64,000 nt of DNA from Schizophyllum amplum (Eukaryota; Basidiomycota; Agaricomycetes; Agaricales; Schizophyllaceae): contig VDMD01000046.1 in the NCBI GenBank assembly GCA_007026445.1, forward strand, positions 124,001-188,000. The letters are read 5' to 3'. The translations under genes were made by a program, and so were the position numbers. The notes under the pieces were generated by a model, which did no database searches, was not told where the DNA came from, and saw only the letters and a list, made by a program, of their open reading frames with translations. Below, one piece after another: positions 11,706-24,500 of this stretch (positions are counted from its first letter, which is position 1; each line of letters starts with the position of its first letter).

Positions 11706-12652
11706 TGGCAACGCGCGCCTGGTGATAGCAGATACAAGCCTGGTCGTAGCCGTTGATGGACGGAGCGCATTCTTCCGTAGACGCGACACGGCGCAACGCC
11801 ACAAATGATTTTTTGGTGACCAGCACAAAGTCAACTTGCGACAGATGATACTTTTCATCCTGGATTTACACAGCCACCGCAACAGCCACCAGACGTACCA
11901 GCCGCTACATATTATCTGGACGACCTCGCTCGATATCAGTCGCAGTGCACGCGAAAGGACTCGGTCGCGACGCACCCTTCAACGCCGTGGTGATTCTGAC
12001 GCGGTGTGGCGGCCACGTTGGCGGTCTGCGCTTAGAGCACAAAGCGGCCTGCACGGGGCACCTGACCTGTACAAGACTTCTGTAAGCTGAACCAATCTAC
12101 CTCGACAGCCCGAATCAGCCAACATGGATAGACTCACCTGGAGAAGTCGAGCCACCCAACCTACAAGCCAGTCGCAGCTGATGAACTACGCGCCACAGCA
12201 GCAAAACTTACCTGAAGACTCGAAGGCCACCGTAGCACGGGGCCACAATAGCGTAACTCTTTCCCAGAGACTCTGTCATCAGCCACCGCTGCCCAGGCGC
12301 CCATATGCGGTTCCGGGGCTATCGTGCAGCTTGATGACGGGAGGGAGTAATGCGTGAGAGCCCGGTAGGCGTCGCGGGAGTCAAAGGGCTCCGTTGCGTT
12401 AATTAAGGCGATCCCGCGTTATGCGTCGGAAGGGAGAGCCCGGTAGCGCACTGAGGAAACCTGTGAGCAGAGTTGGAGAGGTCTCTATGGCGTGGAGGCC
12501 CGTTGGATGCGGAGAACCTTGTATGGTGTTGAGAGGCCCAGAAGATGCGCAGAAGCCAGTACGATGTAGAGAAGGCTTCCGGTGCAACGAATTGCGTGGA
12601 GAGAAGATGCGCGCCACCCAGCTTTGTCGGCCTCCATCGGACATCTGTGGAT
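11706..12652 (+). repeat. Dispersed ~1 kb repeat, copy B
   Basis: Same orientation as copy A at 8396-9412. The left edge falls near a shared GGTGATAG word and the right edge after GTCGGCCTCC(C)ATCGGACA. No target-site duplication could be defined by eye. Confidence 0.75.
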
Positions 12653-13383
12653 AGCTCACGTCCATGACTGATACTGAGGAGTACATCGTCTGAACGAACG
12701 GGTGGATCGATGAATACATTCATTTTCCAGGCTGAGCGCTGAGGACTGGTTCCGTCCGTCCACCACATCATGGAAAAACACGATCCGTTCGTGCAATGTT
12801 CCAAACGAGCTCCATCACATCGCAGATCCCTTCGCCAGCCAAGGTTAACGTTTTGGTGTTAGCGGAAAATTCGGGCTAGAGAGAACATGGGACGACGTGG
12901 CCGGGTGTACGGCACGATCTGGGTCGTAAGTCCAGTACTGGGTCGTGTACGGCTAATAGGGTATACGGTCGATCGGGTCGATGAGTACGCGCCTGAGTAC
13001 TGGAGCACGGTCGATGGCGTCCTTGCAAAGGGCCGAGCCTGCCGAGAACTATGTTTCTGACAGGCGAACTATGTCGGGGTTCTGCGTACGCAGAGGAACA
13101 TTGTCTTGAATGGCGCCTGGCAGAATCGCCCGTGGTGCGGCAGAGCTTCTTGACGGATGGCCTGCGGGTTCTCCGAGGTCGGATCACGAAGAGATTTGTA
13201 GAGGAGACGAATGGATCTGCAGGCCGCGCGAACAGAGCACGCGTTCCAGGATAGAAGCAGTGTATAACGTAGAGTACAATTGGAGTAAATCGACTGCAGG
13301 GGCATGATAAGCACTCGGGAAGTGAACAAGAAGTGCGCGGGGACACGTCCCTGACAGACCGACCCATGATGCTCCCCTCCGCC
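12653..13383. other. Non-coding stretch downstream of NTF2-like gene
   Basis: Open frames here continue from the minus-strand NTF2-like gene but lie beyond its spliced stop codon. No family motif or splice evidence supports another gene. Confidence 0.4.
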
Positions 13384-13937
13384 TCACGAGCCCTTCTTCT
13401 GCTCCGTGTCCTTCTTGGGCGTCTGCCGCGACACAGGTCATCAACATGGGAAGCCCGCATCGATCGGCTGGCGCGCACCTTCACCTTCTCCCTCAGCTCG
13501 TCCAGCGCGCCCTGGCTCGCGAGATACGCGGCGCCCGAGTCCGCCCAGACCTGGTAGTCTGTGACCTTGAGCTCGTCATCAAAGTCGATCAGATACGCGA
13601 ACGTCTCGTCCCAGCTCTGCCCCGTGCTGCGCCACTTGAAGACGGCCCGGCCGCGGCAGGCGACCTTGCGCGTCTCGGCGTCGACGACGAAGCCGGCAAA
13701 GTCCATGTTCTCGTACGTCAGGAGGGACGCGAGCAGCTCGAAGTACTTGAGCACGGCGGCGCGGCCGACGAAGGGCCGGCCGATGAAGGGCGCGAGCGCC
13801 GGCTCGCCGTACTCGAGCGCGGTGGGTTCGTAGAGGGTGGAGAAGAAGGAGACGAGTTCTTCGGCGGGCGTGTTGGAGGCGAAGGCCGTGCAGAAGTTCT
13901 CTGCGGCTTGCAGGAGGGCTTGTCGTGTCGCTGGCAT
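13384..13937 (-). CDS. SnoaL/NTF2-like small protein
   Basis: Protein of about 165 residues with an NTF2/SnoaL-like alpha+beta pattern. An N-terminal helix (QALLQAAENFCTAF) is followed by a region for the second helix and then strands such as AVFKWRSTGQSWDETFAYLIDF and DELKVTDYQVWAD. Exons 13937-13479 and 13422-13384; the short second exon encodes the lysine-rich end TPKKDTEQKKGS. This splicing is preferred because the unspliced frame runs on into sequence with no family likeness. Function is unknown; members of this fold are enzymes, ligand binders or stress proteins. Upstream lies RPS9 in the same orientation, 467 nt away, with no sign of a shared pathway. Confidence 0.75.
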
Positions 13938-14404
13938 CGTGGTAGCACAAGCAGAGTCGATGATGTCGACATGCGATCGCTCCAGGGCCCCGCTGACTCC
14001 AGATGGCCAGATGTCACCGCCAAGGCCCTGGCCACTGGCCTGGAAGGAGTCCTGGCGCGTGCCTACCCTGTCGCTGGACCCATAAGACGAATGTTGCAAT
14101 TTGTTCTACTAGAATCCGTCATGCCATTGTTCTTTGGCTGTCTGTTGCAGAAAGAAAGTGGCGGAGATGATCAAGAGCAGTTCACGGCCCGGTTGCTCCC
14201 GGGTTTACTCTCAGACTCACTCTCAACGTAGAAGGATGCACAGCTTCAGCTAGCTTGGGCAAACTTATCACTCCATTGAAGAGGCATATCGATACAGACG
14301 GAAGGAGGGCATATGAATGTTGCACCATAACAGCATATCGTGGACATGATACATAGCGAGGCGGGAAGGAAGTATACAGCTGGACGCCCATGATGGCGAG
14401 TGAT
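13938..14404. other. Intergenic, NTF2-like promoter and RPS9 3' flank
   Basis: No coding signal. Contains the RPS9 3' untranslated region and the promoter of the minus-strand NTF2-like gene. Confidence 0.4.
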
Positions 14405-15233
14405 TTACTCTTCCTCCTCCTCGTCGCCACCCTCCTCGCGCTTGGCAGCTGCAGCAACGCGCTTGCGCTTGACGCGACCCGGGCGGCCTCCACCGTATGG
14501 CGAAGTGAGCGAGAAGTCGATGTGTTTTTGCGAGTCAAGACGGACGACGAACGACGGGACGTTGACAATCTGTTTGCCGACACTGGGCCGGTGTCAGTAC
14601 TGGACGCCTTCGTCTCACAGATGAAGAGGACATACCGGATGTGGCGCTGGCGGATGAGCACACGTGCGTGGTGGATCGACTTGGCGAGGCCGCTCTTGAA
14701 GACCTGGGTCTGCAGACGACGCTCCAAGAAGTCCTCGATCTTGAGCGCGAGCACGTAATCAAGACGCATGCGGCTCTCGTCGAGCACACCGATGCGCACG
14801 AGACGGCGGATCAGGGCGTTGCCCTCGAAGAGACGCTTCGGGTCCTTCTCATCGAGCTTAAGGAGCTCACGGGCCGCACGACGGATTTTGGAGAGGGTGA
14901 GCGCAATGCGCCAGATCTCGCGCTTGTTGCGGAGACCGTACTCGCCCGCGAGCTGGGAGACAAGATGAGCGGGGGCGCGAGATCGCGATACGCGCAAACA
15001 CGCACCTTCAACTCGGCATCGAGACGCGCCGACTCAAAGGGACGACGGGGGACCTTGTAACTGTAATGGGACAGGGCCAATGAAAATTAGCACGCCTGTT
15101 ATTCCCTCCACATCGAGTGGATCTTGCAGAGTGTGGTGAAGACTCACGTCTTGCTGTGCTTCCGCGGCGCCCTGCACGACAATCAGCATACTCTATACAG
15201 CACGCGCCAGCAGCAGCGCACTCACCTGGGCAT
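14405..15233 (-). CDS. RPS9: 40S ribosomal protein S9 (uS4)
   Basis: Small-subunit ribosomal protein of the uS4 family, which binds 18S rRNA near the mRNA entry channel. Exons 15233-15226, 15171-15148, 15060-15006, 14952-14636 and 14582-14405. The first coding exon is only 8 nt (ATG CCC AG) and the second 24 nt, so the N-terminus [11 protein letters not shown] is assembled from three exons, a layout common in ribosomal protein genes. The body has [33 protein letters not shown], the S4 RNA-binding segment [18 protein letters not shown] and [17 protein letters not shown]. It ends in a basic then acidic tail (KRKR...EEEEE). Shares a 240-nt intergenic region with divergently transcribed RPL21. 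Confidence 0.97.
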
Positions 15234-15473
15234 CTTGATTCTTGACGGGGACGACTATCGACGGCGGGAGCGCACGATCAAGGATTCGGGCGTCTGGGTG
15301 ACACGTGACTCTGAGCCACCATGCGGCAAACGCCGATCACTGTATAGTTTGAGATGCGCACAGCGATCAGTGGGTGCGCCGTCGCTGCCGTCCACGATCC
15401 CCAGGCGAACGTTAGTGGAATTGCTGCTCGAGGTCGTGCAAAGTGCTGATCGACGTTGTAAACAGCTTTCAAG
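15234..15473. promoter_or_regulatory. Bidirectional ribosomal protein promoter (RPS9/RPL21)
   Basis: Only 240 nt separate the start codons of two divergently transcribed ribosomal protein genes, so promoter elements are probably shared and the pair co-regulated. No named motif was recognised with confidence. Confidence 0.6.
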
Positions 15474-16122
15474 ATGCCTCACTCATTCGGTTACCGCGCG
15501 CGTACGCGCCACATGTTCAAGCGGGGCTTCAAGGGTGCGCAGAATCGCTGAGGGCTTGGAAGTACGATGCTGACGATGCGCAGAGCACGGCCCCGTCAAG
15601 ATGTCGACCTACCTCATCAACTACCGCATAGGCGACATTGTTGACATCAAGGCGAATGCCGCACAGCAGAAGGGTATGCCGCACAAGTACTACCACGGGT
15701 GCGTTTACTATTCATATCCATCTCGCCGCAGTTTGACTGATCAGTGATTCCAGCCGCACGGGCATCGTGTACAACGTCACCCCCCACGCCGTCGGTGTCA
15801 TCGTGTACAAGGTCGTCGGCAACCGCTACATGGAAAAGCGCGTCAACCTCCGCGTCGAGCACGTCAGGCACTCCAAGTGCCGGCAGGAGTTCATCGACCG
15901 CGTCAAGTCCAACCACGAAAAGGGTGTCGCCGCGAAGGAGAAGGGCGGTGCGTCTCATCCCTCCTTTATACTCACTCCCACTCCCGCATGCTCATCCCTC
16001 CACCCACAGAGCGCATCAACCTCCGCCGCGTCCCCGCCCTCCCCCGGGAAGCACGCACGATCTCCGTCACCGACAACGCACCGCAGACGATGCGCCCCGT
16101 GCGGTACGAGACCTACATCTAG
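15474..16122 (+). CDS. RPL21: 60S ribosomal protein L21 (eL21)
   Basis: Large-subunit ribosomal protein eL21. Exons 15474-15534, 15584-15698, 15754-15947 and 16010-16122 give about 160 residues, the standard length. The start MPHSFGYRARTRHMFKRGFK is diagnostic. EHGPVKMSTYL, YRIGDIVDIKANAAQQKGMPHKYYHG and RTGIVYNVTPHAVGVIVYK follow, then the tail ending RPVRYETYI. Three short introns, all GT-AG. Head to head with RPS9. Confidence 0.97.
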
Positions 16123-16644
16123 ACTACGCGATGTACATCCAGTCGGGATCGCCCAGCCCGCGCAGGTGGCGCGGGTTTACGCCACTTCGCTGTCGATTAT
16201 GCTGTCTTCCGCTCGCCCCTCACAGTATCGGCGCAGATGTATGTATGTAGTATGCCCACCATGCGATCACGAACCCATGAAAACAGCATTTGCCGGTCGG
16301 CGTCTTATTGTGGTTGCGGTCGAGGTTCAAACCACATTAGATGCGGTGAGGTACGGCAGAGATGCAATAACACGGTAAGACCATAGAGCAAGCGAGGAGA
16401 TGTAATGACAGTAAAGAGCAAGTCCAATGGACAACGACATATCCCAACACTGACATCCGTCCCAAGTTCGAAAATCATCACTAGGCGGCGGCGTCGAGAG
16501 TCGTTGACGATGACCTTGAGCTTGCAAGGCAGTGAGGTTTAAAGCCAAGTGGCAAGGGGATGTTCGCGGCTGGCGGGACTCGGACCAAGAAATAGTTGAG
16601 GAAAATTGATAGAAACAAAAACTGCACGGGAATGCATGGCACAA
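16123..16644. other. RPL21 3' flank
   Basis: About 520 nt with no gene. Includes the RPL21 3' untranslated region and the downstream flank of the minus-strand tRNA-Ile. Confidence 0.4.
16617..16621 (-). terminator. RNA polymerase III terminator of tRNA-Ile
   Basis: Five A on the plus strand (five T on the tRNA strand), 23 nt downstream of the tRNA 3' end. Confidence 0.6.
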
Positions 16645-16718
16645 TGGCCCGTACGGGGGTCGAACCCGCGACCTTGGCGTTATTAGCACCACGCTCTAAC
16701 CAACTGAGCTAACCGGCC
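16645..16718 (-). tRNA. tRNA-Ile (AAT anticodon)
   Basis: 74-nt cloverleaf without intron. Reads GGCCGGTTAGCTCAGTTGG at the 5' end (A box), anticodon loop CTAATAA, T arm with GGTTCGACCC (B box) and a 3' end complementary to the 5' end, with A as discriminator. One mismatch in the acceptor stem is also found in animal tRNA-Ile(AAT). Adenosine 34 is normally converted to inosine. Confidence 0.95.
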
Positions 16719-16890
16719 TTGCAATACAGCTTTCCGGTGCTTTTCAGGGCTGAGCTTCCTTTGTTGTGTGTAGGAATCGTAGCCCCGCTGCAGGATGTCA
16801 AGCAAATGACAAGAGGACTTGTAGGGCAAGCCTGACTACAGTCTGTACTACAGAACAAGCAAGATATACGATACATCATCGATGTGGGGT

Positions 16891-19800
16891 TTATCTTTGC
16901 ACCGAAATGCTCTCGACGAGCCCTCGCCCAAGCCTCTCTATCTCGGACAGGACCGCTGAAGTGTTCAACACCACGCTGTCCTTACTTTTCGACTTGCTCG
17001 TAGAAGCCTAAAGGAGGACTAGTCAAAATAAATGCTGGGAACGGGTATGTCAGACGCACCTTCTCCTGCGGTACCGTCGAGTAGCCCGCGCGTACGCGGA
17101 AAGGGCGCGGCTCATTCAGTGAAGGATTCCAAACACCGGCAATAACGTCCCCGCCAAGGGCATCGTGGAAGAACTTCACCGTGTCGCCGTATATGCGCTG
17201 CAGGTCGGTGAGGAAAAGTTCCGCTGGGTCGAAGCCCGGGCGCACGGACTTCTCCTTGTGGCGTTCTTGCAAGTCGGGGTAGGCGACGTTGAGGAGGTAT
17301 CGTGGGAGGTGGGCTTTGCGCAGGTGGATGAGGAAGTCGTAGCCTGATAGTGGATGGGTGAACATGGGCTGGATGGTGCGTCAATAAAAGGTTGCCAGGA
17401 GGTACGCTGTACACACCTTGACGGTGAATGTCTCTGACTCCAAGAGCTGAAGGTGATTCCATGTCGCTCGAGCTACCTCGCGTATGCGGTGCGCAACGAT
17501 GCGGTCGGGGCCATGTGAAGTCCACACCCAGCCTTCCCGGTCTGCCTGTGTCGATATTCGCCAGACGCCCTCTTTCGCGGTCCGCGGCGCGGACATGAGG
17601 GGCGTGTCGCTCTCGTACAACGGCACCTCCAGCCCATCCTCCCACTGCCAGTCTTTCAAGAACGCCACGACAGCCGCTAGTCCGCGTTCTCGACTCGCAG
17701 GTACGCCCGAGCGTGTCTCTTCTGGGGCCCGTGTCTTCCCCCGGCCCACGAACACACTCGCGCACAACAGCTCAACGGCCTCCTCGCCAACATGGCCGCT
17801 TAGCAGCATATGTGACGCCAGCCAGCGCTTCACAAGCCGCACGGTACCCGACAGCGCGCCGTACCGATGCGACAGCGCCAGCATCGCGCGATGGTGCGCC
17901 GGTGCATGCACGAACCGCCGAACGTGCACCTCCTTCGCCTCGAGCGCCTCCTGCCGCTCGCGCCCGCTCACACCCGCCCCACCGCCCCGCGTGACGTGCG
18001 GCAGCCGGCCCTGGTCCTCCGCCACCCGGTCCAGCAGCAGCGCCTCGCGCTCGTGCCAGATGCGCACCCAGAACGCCCACCCCTCGGGCGTCACCACCTC
18101 CAGCCTGGCCTGATCAACGACCAGCGAGCGCGCCACGCCGTCGCCGATCACGACGCGCGCGACGAGGCCCGGCACCGCGCCCATCAGCCCGTCCGCAACG
18201 CGCTCGCAGAACGCGAGCTTGATCTTCTGCACGGCGCGGAGGTCCGTCGGCCAGCGTGCGGAGCGCTCGAACTCAAGCACGGCCTCGATGGGCGCGAGGT
18301 GCGTCGCCCCGGCGGGGAGCTTGGGAAGGAGCGCGGTGGGTAGGGGCGCGGGCGCGAGGGCGCTGGTATAGCGTAACTGCGGGGCTGCAGCGCTCACGTT
18401 GAGTACCCCCAGCGGGAGCACGTCGTCCAGGGTCTTAAGCACGCGCACGACGCCATCGAATGCCTCAATGGCGCCCTGAAAGCCCGCGCGCACGCCCGCA
18501 GCGGCGTACGCCTGCGCCACAGGCGCCGGCAGCCGCAGCACGGCGTCGAACTCGCGCTGCCATGTGCGCACGGCGGCGGGCGGGATTGCAAAGTGGGTCT
18601 GCAGGATGTGGGCGGTGATGAGGGCGGGGACGTGCGCGCGCTCGTCGCTGGTCTTTACATCCCAGACGACACTCTCGGTGATGCGGCCATCTTTGAAGCG
18701 ACGGAGCTCGGCTTTGGAGCCCCAGAGCGCGCGGAAGGTGGCGGCGTGAGTGGGGTCAGGATCATCCGCGGGAGGGCCATGATCGACAAGACGGAAGGCG
18801 TGTTCGGGATCGTGGATGATGCCAATGTGGATGGCAGAGGGCGTGGCAGGGAGCGCGTCCTCAAGTGACCGAGACGAGGATGAAGGATGAAGGATCGCTA
18901 CGGCTTTGACACGATTGCCTAGGGCTTGCTGTAGCACGGAAGACAGTGCGGCGAGGCATGCGTTGGAGGGCGTTCCCTTGTCGATGATGTCGCTTGTGGA
19001 GGATTTGGCGTGTTTTGCAGACGAAATATCAACCCTGCATCCCTATGAATAACAGCAGAGAGAACCTGAAGGCGAGAGACATACTGGAGGACCATATCGA
19101 ACCTTGTGCCAAGGTCACGCTTTTCCTTCAAGAAGACGTCGTCAAACGCGTCGTCCGAGGTGCTGAGGGCATTCAACGTTGTACGCGCTTCATGGCGCAG
19201 CTGTTACAGATAGTCAGTCGACGCACGGGTAAAGGATTCGATAGCACCTACGAGGGCGAGAGACCCGAGCGGAACGTCGGCGAGCAAGTTGACAGCAGAT
19301 GCAGATCCCACGAAGGTCGCGCCGAATTGCTGAGCGTACTCTTCGTGATTTAACTGCTCGGGCATCAGCATCAACAAATTGACGCAGCATGATGTACGCA
19401 CATCCCGCGGCTCAGAGGCCCTGACGAAGATCGGCTCGTGTTCAAAGTCATGCTTCGCTACAACGGTCGGTCAGCTTTCAGTTGGCATGTAAATAGCCGT
19501 TTAACGCACCCAGAATATCCAACGCAGCCCGGAACATCTGATACGAGCTCAAGCCCCTACCTAGCGGCTTGCGCTTCTTGCTCCCCGGACCTGCGCCCTC
19601 CTCGCCATACACCAGCAACTCGAGTACGGCTGCCCAGAAGGAGCCCTTGGCTTCAAACCCCCGCACGCACATGCGCGTGCCCACACCGAACCCACGCTGG
19701 TTCGCCCAAACGCGGAGGAGCGTGAGCGCATCGGTGAACGCGGCGCTCTGCTCCTTGAGCTTGTGCACGGCGAGCAGCTGCGGGCGCGGCGCAAATGCGG

Positions 19801-20960
19801 TGAGAAGGGTGGTGTTGTAGAGGGGAGTGGCAGGATGGTCGGCGGTCGAGGATGATATGCGCACGTTGGCGTGCGAGGGGGAGAGGTGACGCAAAGAGAT
19901 GGGACATGTGGTGGAGAGGACGGGGATGATACACACGTCGGCGTGCAGTTTTGTAAAGTCGGTGTCGGAGTTGTCTGATTGATGGGTGAGGACCACCGAC
20001 GTGAGCCTGGGGTCGTCGTTGGGGGAGTGGTAGGATACGTCGACGTTCAGCGATTTGTCCTGTTTTATTGTTGCGGCAATCATGGCGATGTAGAAAGCGC
20101 GCTTGTGGAAGAAGCGGCCGTTCAGGTAGTCTTTTTCCTGGAAGAGCGACTGCAGAGATGATCAGCGGACATCCCGTTGACCGACAAACGACGTACATCA
20201 GGCATCTCGACCGCCACATCTACGCGGAAGCGCGCCTTGTCCTTCCCCTTGACGGACACCTTGTTCCCCCAGCTGCCAACAACAGTAATGTTGCTGGGCT
20301 TCTCGAACGCAACCTTCCAGTTCGTGTCCTCCGATGGCAGGGGAAGGGAGTACGGCACCGCGACGCCTTGCGTTTGCAACGGTCGCGCCGCCTGCAGGGG
20401 GTGATTCGGCGCCTTGGAGGGTATTTTCATGAGGGAGGCGTGCAGCGCGAAGAGGAACTTCTCCAAGGGGGGCACCCGGCTGGCTTTTGGACGGACATTC
20501 GGCAGGAGCGCGTCGATCTACTGGCGTATGGTAAGTCGGCGCTCTGGCTGTGGGATCGCGTCACGCACCTGAAGCTTGAAGGAGCTTGACTGGTAGAGGT
20601 TCGCGGCGTCCTTGATTTGGCGCAGCTGGACGCCGGTGGGGGGCTTCTTCGACGTTCCCCCCGAGGCGCGGGGGTGGGCGTCTTGCTCGGGCTCGGCCAT
20701 GAGCTCGTCTTCGTCGCTGATCGCGCCCCCCGCATTTGCATCTGGCCCCCCGTCAACTTCAAGATCTTTGAAGGCGGCGCCCTCCTCGAGATCTTCGAAC
20801 TCGTGCTCATCCGCTGAAAGCCCGCTTGCAGCCTCTTCTTCTGGTGTCGCTTTGCGCGTCTGGCTGTACATTAGATGGCAATTGTAATGACCGTTCGAGA
20901 TGCACGCACCTTCCGCTGGAGCTTCCCCTCCGTACGTTTGCGCTTCAAGTTCAGTGCCAT
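16891..20960 (-). CDS. UTP22: Nrap/Utp22, U3 snoRNP (SSU processome) subunit
   Basis: Nucleolar pre-rRNA processing factor of the Nrap family. In yeast it forms the UTP-C subcomplex of the small-subunit processome with Rrp7. Nine exons fit: 20960-20910, 20859-20569, 20517-20197, 20149-19510, 19457-19252, 19200-19085, 19034-17417, 17368-17060 and 17007-16891, giving roughly 1,200 residues, in line with the family. Landmarks: basic/acidic N-terminus, LPNVRPKASRVPPLEKFLF, the nucleotidyltransferase-like core LRVWANQRGFGVGTRM, and the hallmark FRALWGSKAELRRFKDGRI. The C-terminal VLNTSAVLSEIERLGRGLV comes after the last intron. Introns are 46-52 nt. An in-frame TAA at 19204-19206 lies inside a 51-nt intron (19251-19201) with a CTGAC branch site, so the gene is intact. 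Confidence 0.93.
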
Positions 20961-21515
20961 TGTTCTCACCGACAGCGTCAACAAGCGCTGAAGGAAATTT
21001 CTGCACAGCCACGTACAGTCGATCTCGGAAACCTCGGGCCGCGTCTTCTGTTCCTGCCACCACGGCTCAGATGTTGGACTTGTATATTCTACAGAAAACA
21101 TGCCCTGAGATGGCCTCAGACCCATTTCCGCCACCGATGTTCTTAGCTCATAGAGGCCTCTGAAAGGCGCGTTACGATTGCGGGTACTTGACGGTCACCA
21201 GACGCACAGGTTTGTCCCGACCACTTCGGCCGTGCCACTTTCCTCGGACAGTAGTCCGTCTGGACAACCTCTAAGCCCCATACACACTGCATGTGGCGCC
21301 GTATGAGTCAATGAATACCTGTATGCCCCTCAGTCTAGTCCGAGGGGCGCTCATGAACACGAACTGTACCGGGGTTAGTATGGGCGCTTATCATCAGCAT
21401 CACATGGCCGTGGCCCACCGCCGCCCAGGTATATAGCTGTTTCGCTCTTGCCTCCAACAGCGCTTGCTACTTACTTGCCTTCCCCGCCCCACAACGCGAC
21501 CCATCTTCGTCCGAC
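20961..21515. promoter_or_regulatory. Divergent promoter region, UTP22 / EF-hand-ZZ gene
   Basis: Stretch of 555 nt between divergent start codons. No specific element recognised. Confidence 0.4.
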
Positions 21516-24500
21516 ATGCGACCGTGGTCGACCCATTTCGTCGAACCGCCTACTATACCAGAGGTGCTCATCCCTGAGGTGAACATAACGCGGCGGAAGA
21601 CCTTTGTGCGTAACGACGCCCTTCGTTGCGCCCCTACGAACTTACTGACAGGGTGCAGCAAAGCGACGAGACAGCAGCTGAAGAGAACGAGTTCGATGCC
21701 TTGCTGGAGAGGGCCGGCCACTCTCTCAGAAACAGGACTCGAGAGTCAGTGTCGCAACGCAAGTTCAATGCAGCTGGTAAGCTTACGTGCCATCTCTGCC
21801 GAAAGCCTGACCTCACGTGTGAGCAGAGGACCGCGCATTGAAGAACGTGCCGCACACCGTTCTCCGTGACATTGCGTCCATCGACGATAATGCGGCGTCT
21901 AATCAGATAGCGACGAATATTGGGGAGCAAGTCGAATATTTTGCTGAGAGCAGCGCCGTGCTCATGAAGGCACTGGACGAAATCTCGTCCATCCATCCCT
22001 TTATCAAAGGTCCATCCGCGCGTTTGTATTCAGATGGGCCTCAGAGCTGATGACTTTCGCACTGTAGTCGCTGTTATGGCATTCAAAGCTGTCATTGCGC
22101 TCGAGCTGAAGCGCAGGGAGAACAATCACAAGGTCATAGCGCTCAACATACAGATGCAGGACATGATGTCTGCTTTGCTGCCGTGAGCCCGTTTCCTTGA
22201 GAAGTCTACAGACGATTCACTGAGTTCCCATAGCTTGCGTCTCATACGAGACTCGCAACACATTGCTCCAGACGGCTCGACCGTGGAGAACAACATCAAG
22301 CCATTGATGCCTCAGATCGCCGACGATATAATCGCCTGCGGCAACGCTTGCGATGCCTACACGAAGAAGAGCATGGTCGGTCCGTACCCCGTTATCATCT
22401 TCCTACACATCCCTACTCACTCCACCGCCTTCACAGCCAAAGTCCTCAAGAGCTTCATCTACGAACAACGTCTCGCCGACTTCGGCGAACGCTTCGCGCA
22501 ACGCCGCAGCTCCCTCGACCTCGCCCTCTCCGTGCACACCACCATGGGCGTCACGGAGACCAAGCACATGCTCAGCGCCATGAACGCCAAGCTCGAGCTC
22601 CTCCTGCTCTTCAGGCGCCTCGACTCGCCGCGCGAGCGCGAGATCTCACAGTACGTGCGCGCGCACGGCGGGCCGAACGCGTGCATGGGCGACGACCGCG
22701 CGCTGGAGGACCTCGCGCGCATCGACGCGGGCGCGCCGGCGGTCGGCGTGGGCAAGCGGCAGTCGCGGCGGGGGTCGATTGATCTGTCGGATGTGTTTTA
22801 TTTGAAGAGGGAGCTGCAGGAAGATCTGGACGAGAGTTTGGAGAAGAATCTGGATCGGTTTTTAAGGAAGTTGGGGGCGTTGAAGGAGGAGTTGGTAAGT
22901 CTTCACTTAAATGATCACGTTTGTCCGAAGCCTAATTCCGGCAGCTCGGTGCGCTGGAGAATATTGAAACTTCCATACATCGGGAGGGCGATCGCGTCGT
23001 GACTGACCTGACGAAGGTGTATGCTCATGGGCCTCACGAGCGGATCAAGGACGAGGTATGTTTTTCTGATGCGGTAATTTATGGATGTCCTAATTTTTCC
23101 CAGGAAATCCACAAATTGTGGCAAGATATGGTACGTACATATTTATCTGGTCTTCAACAGCGCGCTCACCCACTCACAGCACTGGCGGAATGCTGTCAAG
23201 GCGCATCATTTCACGCTCGCTCTACGCGACCATCTCATCGAGAAATACCGCAGCAGTCAAGGCCGTAACGACGTTCACAGCGCTCTTGTCAGCTTTACTC
23301 CCGCTTCGGCCGGCTCCACCGCATCCTACGTGTCACAAACGCAATCGCCAGAGGACATTGTGCGCGCCGTCGCTGAGGCGCTCCAGCGGCAGAAGCGGGA
23401 TACGGACGGCGACCGATGGGCGTTCGACACACTCACGATGCTCACCGTGCAACCGATCTCTGAGGCGTTTGATGACGATGGGACTGGGTTCAGTGAGTTC
23501 TGGGGCCTGCGCATGGTGCATGCGGTACTGAACGATATACAGTCAGCACGCGAGAAGTAAACGTTTTCACGTCTTCGCGGCCGAAGAAGTGGAGGTGAGT
23601 GCTATCTACCATTCCGTGTCCACTGCTGACAATGCTCGCCAGCCTGCTGCATTGGCTCGTGTACTGGGGCGAGGGTAATTTCTCCTTTCGTCCATATTGT
23701 TCCTGCTCGCTGACGTTCCCAGGATGGTACGACTCACTCATCACCTACCGGCACCAGATCTTGCGCACCATGCAGAACATGTACTCCCTCCTCGACGGTC
23801 TGCGCCCCGCAAACCGCAGTGCAGTCGACCAATACCTCGGCCACATCGCGTTCCGGCGTATCGAGCTTCTTCTACGCGGGTTCGACATCTCGCGCCCACG
23901 CCCACACCAAAGTATACTCGATCGTCTTCGCCCCTACACGCGTGCGGAGGAGGCCCGGCTGCGGCAGCGCCTCGTTGGCGTAGGATACGAAATTGATGAC
24001 CCTAGCACACTGGAGGTTGTCAAAGGGCGTGGACGGATCGAGCGGGTGAGCCGTTACTTCTCCACTTTCTGTAAGGGCCAATGCTAACCTACGTGTCAGT
24101 ATATCTTCCCGCTACTATACCTGATGCTGCGCCACCATATGAGGATCATACAACTCGGCCATGCCTATCTGCTGGACGAAGCTGAATTAACCGCAGCATC
24201 GGAGAGCTTGTATCAGCTCATGGCAGCGGTCGATGAGCGCGTCATCAAACTGAGCGGTATGTCATGCGCGAGTGCTCTTAATTGATGCTTATGCTGCTCA
24301 GCCATCATGCGCCAGTCGCAAGTAGACCGTCACGCTCGTCTGTCTACATATTCATTCGGCATGGTATGCTGCCATCGCGCGATCAATAACGCGATTCTGA
24401 TAACCCTCCCTTCAGTTCCAGCACGTCGCAGACCCATCGCGCTGTCTAGAGGATTACGCGACGGACAATCTTCTCCGCTTCAACTATCTGAGTGCAGGCA

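Noticed and set aside
12876..13383. Long C-terminal extension of the NTF2-like protein
   Set aside because: A phase-0 intron (13478-13423) leads to a short lysine-rich exon and stop; the extension has no family likeness.
19204..19206. In-frame TAA inside the UTP22 homologue, apparently breaking it
   Set aside because: It lies in a 51-nt phase-0 intron (19251-19201) with GTAGGT donor, CTGAC branch and CAG acceptor; the spliced protein is continuous.
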